A stretch of DNA of 38,466 bases from a gamma proteobacterium symbiont of Lucinoma myriamae (GTDB taxonomy: Bacteria; Pseudomonadota; Gammaproteobacteria; GRL18): NCBI GenBank assembly GCA_025655635.1, contig JAHXIM010000048.1, positions 1-38,466 of the forward strand, given 5' to 3'. Position numbers and translations under genes: made by a program. Under the pieces are notes generated by a model. The model ran no database searches and had not been told where the DNA came from. It was given only the letters and a program-made list of their open reading frames with translations. Shown here piece after piece: positions 34,673 through 38,466 of this stretch; the first letter of the stretch is position 1; every line of letters starts with the position of its first letter.

Positions 34673-36013
34673 ATGAAAATTAAAAAACGTATTATAAGCA
34701 AACAAGAACATTCAGTATCAAGGGATGCTATCAGTGATAATGCATTAAAAGTACTTTATCGCCTAAAAGATGCGGGTTATCAAGCCTATCTTGTTGGCGG
34801 CGGTGTGAGAGATTTATTATTGGGTAAAAAGCCAAAAGACTTTGATGTGGCTACCGATGCTCACCCTGATGAAGTCAAGGGCTTGTTTCGAAACTGCCGC
34901 TTGATCGGCAGACGTTTTCGCCTGGCACATATTCTGTATGGCCGTGATGTGATTGAAGTGGCCACCTTTCGAGGTCCTCATGAGGGTGAAAGCACTATTC
35001 GTGCGGATCAAAATAAAGATGGCCGCATTATTCGGGATAATGTCTTCGGCAGCCTTGAAGAAGACGCTTTACGCCGGGATTTCTCAATCAATGCACTGTA
35101 TTATAATATTCGTGATGATTCCATCGTTGATTTTACCGGCGGCATGGATGATTTGAAATATAAAACAATACGCATGATTGGTGATGCCGATACTCGCTAT
35201 CGTGAAGACCCAGTGAGAATGCTCAGAGCAGTTCGTTTTGCCGCCAAACTCAATTTTCAAATGGAGCATCACACAAATAACCTGATTTTTGAGATGGGTG
35301 GTTTACTAGAAGATATTCCTGTCGCTCGATTATTTGATGAAACCATTAAAATGTTTCAGGGTGGTTATGGTCTTAAATGTTTCCAGCTGCTTAGAGAATA
35401 TCGTCTGTTTGAATTATTATTTCCAATGACTGAAGCTTCTATTAAGCTGAACCAGGAAGGAAACTCAGGGACATTGCAATTAATAGAACAGGCGTTAAGA
35501 AATACCGATACACGAATTGCTTCAGGTAAATCGGTTAATCCGGCTTTTTTTCTGGCAGTGCTGCTTTGGCATCCGCTGCATGAGTATAAAAACCGTTTTA
35601 TTGAGCTGGGCCAACATGAGATGGAAGCATTGCTTAGTGCCAGTCGTGAGGTGATCACGCGGCAGCAGGCACATACTTCTATACCTAAGCGTCTTAGCCT
35701 GATGATGAAAGAAATCTGGCATATGCAGCTGCAATTGCAGCATCCAACGCGAAAAAGAGCATTAAGAACGTTGGAGAATAAACGTTTTCGTGCTGGTTAT
35801 GATTTTTTATTATTAAGAAATGACGTGGGCGAGCCAGAATTAACATCACTTTGTGAATGGTGGACTGAAATACAGACTAAAAGCCTGTCTGAGCAAGAAG
35901 CCATGTGTGAGTCTTTAGGAAGAACGCAAAAAAAATCAGGAAAACGCAGGAAACGTCGTAGAAAAAAACCGGTTAATTCTTATGCTGCTCACTCAGATGA
36001 CTGTCAGCAGTGA
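34673..36013 (+). CDS. pcnB: Poly(A) polymerase I
   Basis: Adds poly(A) tails to RNA 3' ends and so promotes decay; class II nucleotidyltransferase related to CCA-adding enzymes. The 446 residues have GGGVRDLLLG at 42-51 and the catalytic DFDVAT at 56-61, then LRRDFSINALYYN and REDPVRMLRAVRFAAKL. The C-terminus ends in a run of arginine and lysine (GKRRKRRRKKP), typical of PcnB rather than CCA transferase. folK follows after 19 bases, the usual pairing. Confidence 0.95.
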   Translation: MKIKKRIISKQEHSVSRDAISDNALKVLYRLKDAGYQAYLVGGGVRDLLLGKKPKDFDVATDAHPDEVKGLFRNCRLIGRRFRLAHILYGRDVIEVATFRGPHEGESTIRADQNKDGRIIRDNVFGSLEEDALRRDFSINALYYNIRDDSIVDFTGGMDDLKYKTIRMIGDADTRYREDPVRMLRAVRFAAKLNFQMEHHTNNLIFEMGGLLEDIPVARLFDETIKMFQGGYGLKCFQLLREYRLFELLFPMTEASIKLNQEGNSGTLQLIEQALRNTDTRIASGKSVNPAFFLAVLLWHPLHEYKNRFIELGQHEMEALLSASREVITRQQAHTSIPKRLSLMMKEIWHMQLQLQHPTRKRALRTLENKRFRAGYDFLLLRNDVGEPELTSLCEWWTEIQTKSLSEQEAMCESLGRTQKKSGKRRKRRRKKPVNSYAAHSDDCQQ

Positions 36014-36032
36014 TCGAAATGGACAGCAGTGA

Positions 36033-36524
36033 ATGAAATGCTATATTGGTCTGGGGAGTAATTTATCAGAGCCATTAGTTCAGTTGCAAAATGCTCTGGA
36101 TAGTATAAAAAAAGAGCCGGAGCTGCAATTACTTAAGGTGTCGAGTTTCTACCAAAGCAAGGCACTGGTTCTTCCTGATGCGCCGCCTCAAAATGATTAT
36201 ATTAATGCAGTTGCACTGGTAGAAACAAACTTAAGCGCAGAGCAGTTATTACAAATGCTGCATAAAATTGAAGCATCACAGGGGCGTGAAAGAAATGAAA
36301 AATGGGGTGCCCGAACGCTGGATTTAGATATATTACTCTACGGTAAATTCAAAGTTCAAACAGATAAACTCATAATACCTCATACACAGCTTCAATATCG
36401 CAACTTTGTCATCCACCCCTTATTTGAAATAGCGGGTGCCATTGATATACCCGGCTTGGGTGATTTACCCAGTATCGCAGCAAAAATGTCCTGGGATGGT
36501 TTAAAAAAACTGAATAACAATTAA
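36033..36524 (+). CDS. folK: 6-hydroxymethyl-7,8-dihydropterin pyrophosphokinase
   Basis: Transfers pyrophosphate from ATP to hydroxymethyldihydropterin in folate synthesis. The 163 residues start MKCYIGLGSNLSEP and contain the signature WGARTLDLDILLYG and the later HPLFEIAG. The two aspartates in LDLD bind magnesium. It lies in pcnB-folK-panB-panC with small gaps (19, 8 and 35 bases), consistent with one transcript. Confidence 0.96.
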   Translation: MKCYIGLGSNLSEPLVQLQNALDSIKKEPELQLLKVSSFYQSKALVLPDAPPQNDYINAVALVETNLSAEQLLQMLHKIEASQGRERNEKWGARTLDLDILLYGKFKVQTDKLIIPHTQLQYRNFVIHPLFEIAGAIDIPGLGDLPSIAAKMSWDGLKKLNNN

Positions 36525-36532
36525 CGACAAAT

Positions 36533-37330
36533 ATGAATAAAATTACCACAACAAAACTAAACAAAATGAAGCAGGCAGGTGAAAAATTTACCTGTTTAAC
36601 GGCCTATGATGCCAGCTTTGCCCTTGCTCAGGAAAATGCCGGTGTCGAAGTGATTTTAGTCGGTGACTCTTTAGGTATGGTTGTTAAAGGGCAGGCCAGC
36701 ACTTTATCCGTTTCTATGGATGAAATGGTTTATCATACGGCCAATGTTTCCCGTGTCTGTCAAAAATCACTGATTATGTCAGATTTACCTTTTGCCGCTG
36801 ATATCACCATAGAGCAGGCTTATAGCAATTCTGCCCGATTGATCAGTGAGGGCGGAGCGCATATGGTCAAAATTGAAGGCGGTGCCACCATGTTGGAAAC
36901 CGTTCAATTTTTAGCTCAGCGAGGTATTGCGGTGTGCTCACACCTTGGACTATTACCACAATCAGTCCACAAAATGGGTGGCTATCGTATTCAGGGGCGT
37001 ACTGCAGATGAAGCACAACAAATACTCAAGGATGCCACTGCATTGGAACAAGCCGGTACAGATCTGTTATTGTTAGAATGCGTCCCGGCTGAACTGGCAA
37101 CTCGCATTACTCACAGTGTAACGATTCCAGTGATTGGTATTGGTGCGGGAGCAGAGTGTGATGCACAGGTGTTAGTCAGCTATGATATGCTGGGTCTGAC
37201 ACAGGGTAATCCGGCTAGCTTTGTAAAAAACTTTTTGCAAGAAACAAATTCCATACAGGATGCGTTTAAAGCCTATGTGGAACAGGTTAAAAATGGCCAG
37301 TTTCCCAGCACTGAACATACCTTTGAGTAA
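36533..37330 (+). CDS. panB: Ketopantoate hydroxymethyltransferase
   Basis: Adds a hydroxymethyl group from methylenetetrahydrofolate to 2-ketoisovalerate, the first step of pantothenate synthesis. The 265 residues contain LTAYDASFALAQENAG, VILVGDSLGMVVKG, DLPFAA, MVKIEGGA and HLGLLPQSVHKMGGY, all typical. It needs a folate cofactor, which sits well with folK eight bases upstream. panC follows after 35 bases. Confidence 0.97.
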   Translation: MNKITTTKLNKMKQAGEKFTCLTAYDASFALAQENAGVEVILVGDSLGMVVKGQASTLSVSMDEMVYHTANVSRVCQKSLIMSDLPFAADITIEQAYSNSARLISEGGAHMVKIEGGATMLETVQFLAQRGIAVCSHLGLLPQSVHKMGGYRIQGRTADEAQQILKDATALEQAGTDLLLLECVPAELATRITHSVTIPVIGIGAGAECDAQVLVSYDMLGLTQGNPASFVKNFLQETNSIQDAFKAYVEQVKNGQFPSTEHTFE

Positions 37331-37365
37331 GTTCAATCTCCTAAATTTACTTTTATTTTATAGCC

Positions 37366-38232
37366 ATGCAGATCATTCATACAATTTCTGAACTCAGACA
37401 AACGGTCAGTTCCTTCAAGCAGGCAGGCAAAATTATTGGTTTTGTACCGACTATGGGCAATCTGCATACGGGGCATTTGCAACTGGTAGAAATGGCTCTG
37501 TCTCAAGCTGATATAGCGATTTGCAGTATCTTTGTTAATCCGCTGCAATTTGGCGAAGGCGAAGACTTTGCACAATACCCGAGAACTTTACAGGTGGATG
37601 CTGAAAAACTTCAACAAGTCGGCTGTGACATTATTTTTGCCCCTGCTGTTGCTGAAATGTACCCGGATATAGAGCTTGATGGACAAGCTCAAAGTCAGGT
37701 CCAAAGTCAGGTCATAGTACCGGGTATCAGTGATATTCTTGAAGGAGCTGCACGCCCCGGACATTTTACTGGTGTTGCAACAGTGGTTGCTAAACTATTT
37801 AATATGGTGCAGCCGGACAAGGCCGTATTTGGCGCAAAAGATTATCAGCAATTGCAGGTGATTAAACAATTTGTCAGCGACCTTTGTTTCCCCATTGAAA
37901 TTATTTCTCACCCTATTGTCAGAGAAAATAACGGTCTGGCCCTAAGCTCCCGAAATGGTTATTTGAGTGAAGCGCAAAAGCAACAGGCGTCTGCGATTTA
38001 TCAAACATTACAGGATTTATCACAGCAGATAATTGCCGGAGCCCGAAATTATGAAAAACTTGAACAACAGGCTGTGGTGCATTTGAATGCACAGGGCTTT
38101 GTGACAGATTATATCAGCATACGCGCTGCTGACTTGTCCTCTGCAACAAGTAGTCATAAAAATCTGGTTATTTTAGCGGCTTCTTATCTTGGCACAACCC
38201 GTTTACTTGATAATATTCAAATCGAGCTTTAA
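37366..38232 (+). CDS. panC: Pantothenate synthetase (pantoate-beta-alanine ligase)
   Basis: Condenses pantoate and beta-alanine using ATP to give pantothenate. The 288 residues have the nucleotide-binding FVPTMGNLHTGHLQL with HTGH at 34-37, INPLQF-type FVNPLQFGEGEDF, GAARPGHFTGVATVV, FGAKDYQQLQVI and LSSRNGYLS. A perfect 12-bp tandem duplication at 37690-37713 gives the repeated residues QSQV QSQV in a surface loop before the conserved domain. The stop codon lies within the left TTAA flank of the palindromic element that follows. Confidence 0.96.
   Translation: MQIIHTISELRQTVSSFKQAGKIIGFVPTMGNLHTGHLQLVEMALSQADIAICSIFVNPLQFGEGEDFAQYPRTLQVDAEKLQQVGCDIIFAPAVAEMYPDIELDGQAQSQVQSQVIVPGISDILEGAARPGHFTGVATVVAKLFNMVQPDKAVFGAKDYQQLQVIKQFVSDLCFPIEIISHPIVRENNGLALSSRNGYLSEAQKQQASAIYQTLQDLSQQIIAGARNYEKLEQQAVVHLNAQGFVTDYISIRAADLSSATSSHKNLVILAASYLGTTRLLDNIQIEL
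37690..37713 (+). repeat. 12-bp tandem duplication inside panC
   Basis: CAAAGTCAGGTC is repeated exactly twice, at 37690-37701 and 37702-37713. It keeps the frame and duplicates the residues QSQV. It looks like a replication-slippage event in a tolerant loop. Confidence 0.85.
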
Positions 38233-38352
38233 CCCTAAATTAATCAGTTGAACCTACTGCGAGCGTTCAATGCACTGAATCTTCAAGACTTTTCAGAGCA
38301 TTTTGAATTCACCCGTAGGGTGGCTACGATTCAACTGATTAATTTAGGTTAA
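38229..38352. mobile_element. MITE-like palindromic element with TTAA flanks after panC
   Basis: A 116-bp unit at 38233-38348 is flanked on both sides by TTAA. The ends are inverted repeats with the shared core CTAAATTAATCAGTTGAA; the left arm has one extra C. An inner inverted repeat (AATGCACTGAA against TTCAGAGCATT, one mismatch) lies in the centre, so the unit can fold as nested hairpins. It has no coding capacity. The left TTAA contributes the panC stop codon. It fits a short non-autonomous transposable element with TTAA target duplication; the source family is not recognised. Confidence 0.7.
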
Positions 38353-38466
38353 CTAAATAGTCAGCCCTGAAAAACATATTATCTATTTGAAATGTAAGGA
38401 ATTATCCCTATTTTTGAGTGACCATAAAGACCAGAAATGTTACAATAAGCACAGATTTTCTGGTCG
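38353..38466. other. Non-coding end of the window
   Basis: The last 114 bases are AT-rich and contain no convincing coding start, promoter or hairpin that I could identify. Confidence 0.4.

Noticed and set aside
1..38466. CRISPR arrays, tRNA or rRNA genes, prophage, defence or toxin-antitoxin systems
   Set aside because: I looked for regularly spaced repeats, cloverleaf or rRNA-like sequence and hallmark proteins and found none.

Overview
The window reads as a contiguous chromosomal segment of a low-GC member of the Gammaproteobacteria. It carries about 35 intact, mostly housekeeping genes. The assignment rests on gene order: ispB divergent from rplU-rpmA-obgE, then proB, rpsT, murJ, ribF, ileS, lspA, fkpB, ispH, a type IV pilus minor-pilin operon and thiO. 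From memory, Pseudomonas aeruginosa keeps this neighbourhood (about PA4548-PA4569), apparently with the pilus block in the opposite orientation. FolX, FkpB, a TTG-started rpsT and an xseB-ispA-dxs operon point the same way. The genus cannot be fixed from the sequence alone.

Layout. 1-1083: pterin genes folE and folX. 1080-5750: ispB (minus), the ribosomal pair rplU-rpmA, obgE and proB, with a 159-bp palindromic insertion between obgE and proB. 5787-12933: rpsT with its own promoter and terminator, then murJ, ribF, ileS, lspA and fkpB. 12895-14213: a 377-bp non-coding gap and ispH. 14401-22151: pilus assembly operon (GspH/FimT-type pseudopilin, pilV, pilW, pilX, pilY1, a small PilY2-like exported protein, pilE). 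22312-30615: thiO, nadC (minus), a sodium:alanine-type symporter, a membrane-anchored retropepsin-like protease and a DUF1631 protein (minus operon), then ampD and a cysteine-rich DUF2797 gene. 30682-33855 (minus): xseB-ispA-dxs. 34030-38232: a CNP1-like exported protein, then pcnB, folK, panB and panC. A second small palindromic insertion abuts the panC stop codon.

How the genes work together. Four isoprenoid genes sit in three loci: dxs opens the non-mevalonate pathway, ispH closes it, ispA makes farnesyl diphosphate and ispB makes the quinone side chain. folE, folX and folK belong to pterin and folate synthesis; panB and panC make pantothenate; nadC, thiO and ribF serve NAD, thiamine and flavin synthesis. 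murJ, ampD and lspA serve the envelope. The pilus cluster is the only multi-gene surface apparatus, and PilY1 carries several predicted metal-binding loops.

I saw no rRNA, tRNA, CRISPR array, prophage, transposase or toxin-antitoxin pair. I do not see a clearly new multi-gene system. The most notable items are the two transposase-less palindromic elements, the poorly characterised DUF1631/retropepsin and DUF2797 genes, candidate regulatory dyads, and a possible minus-strand transcript between fkpB and ispH.
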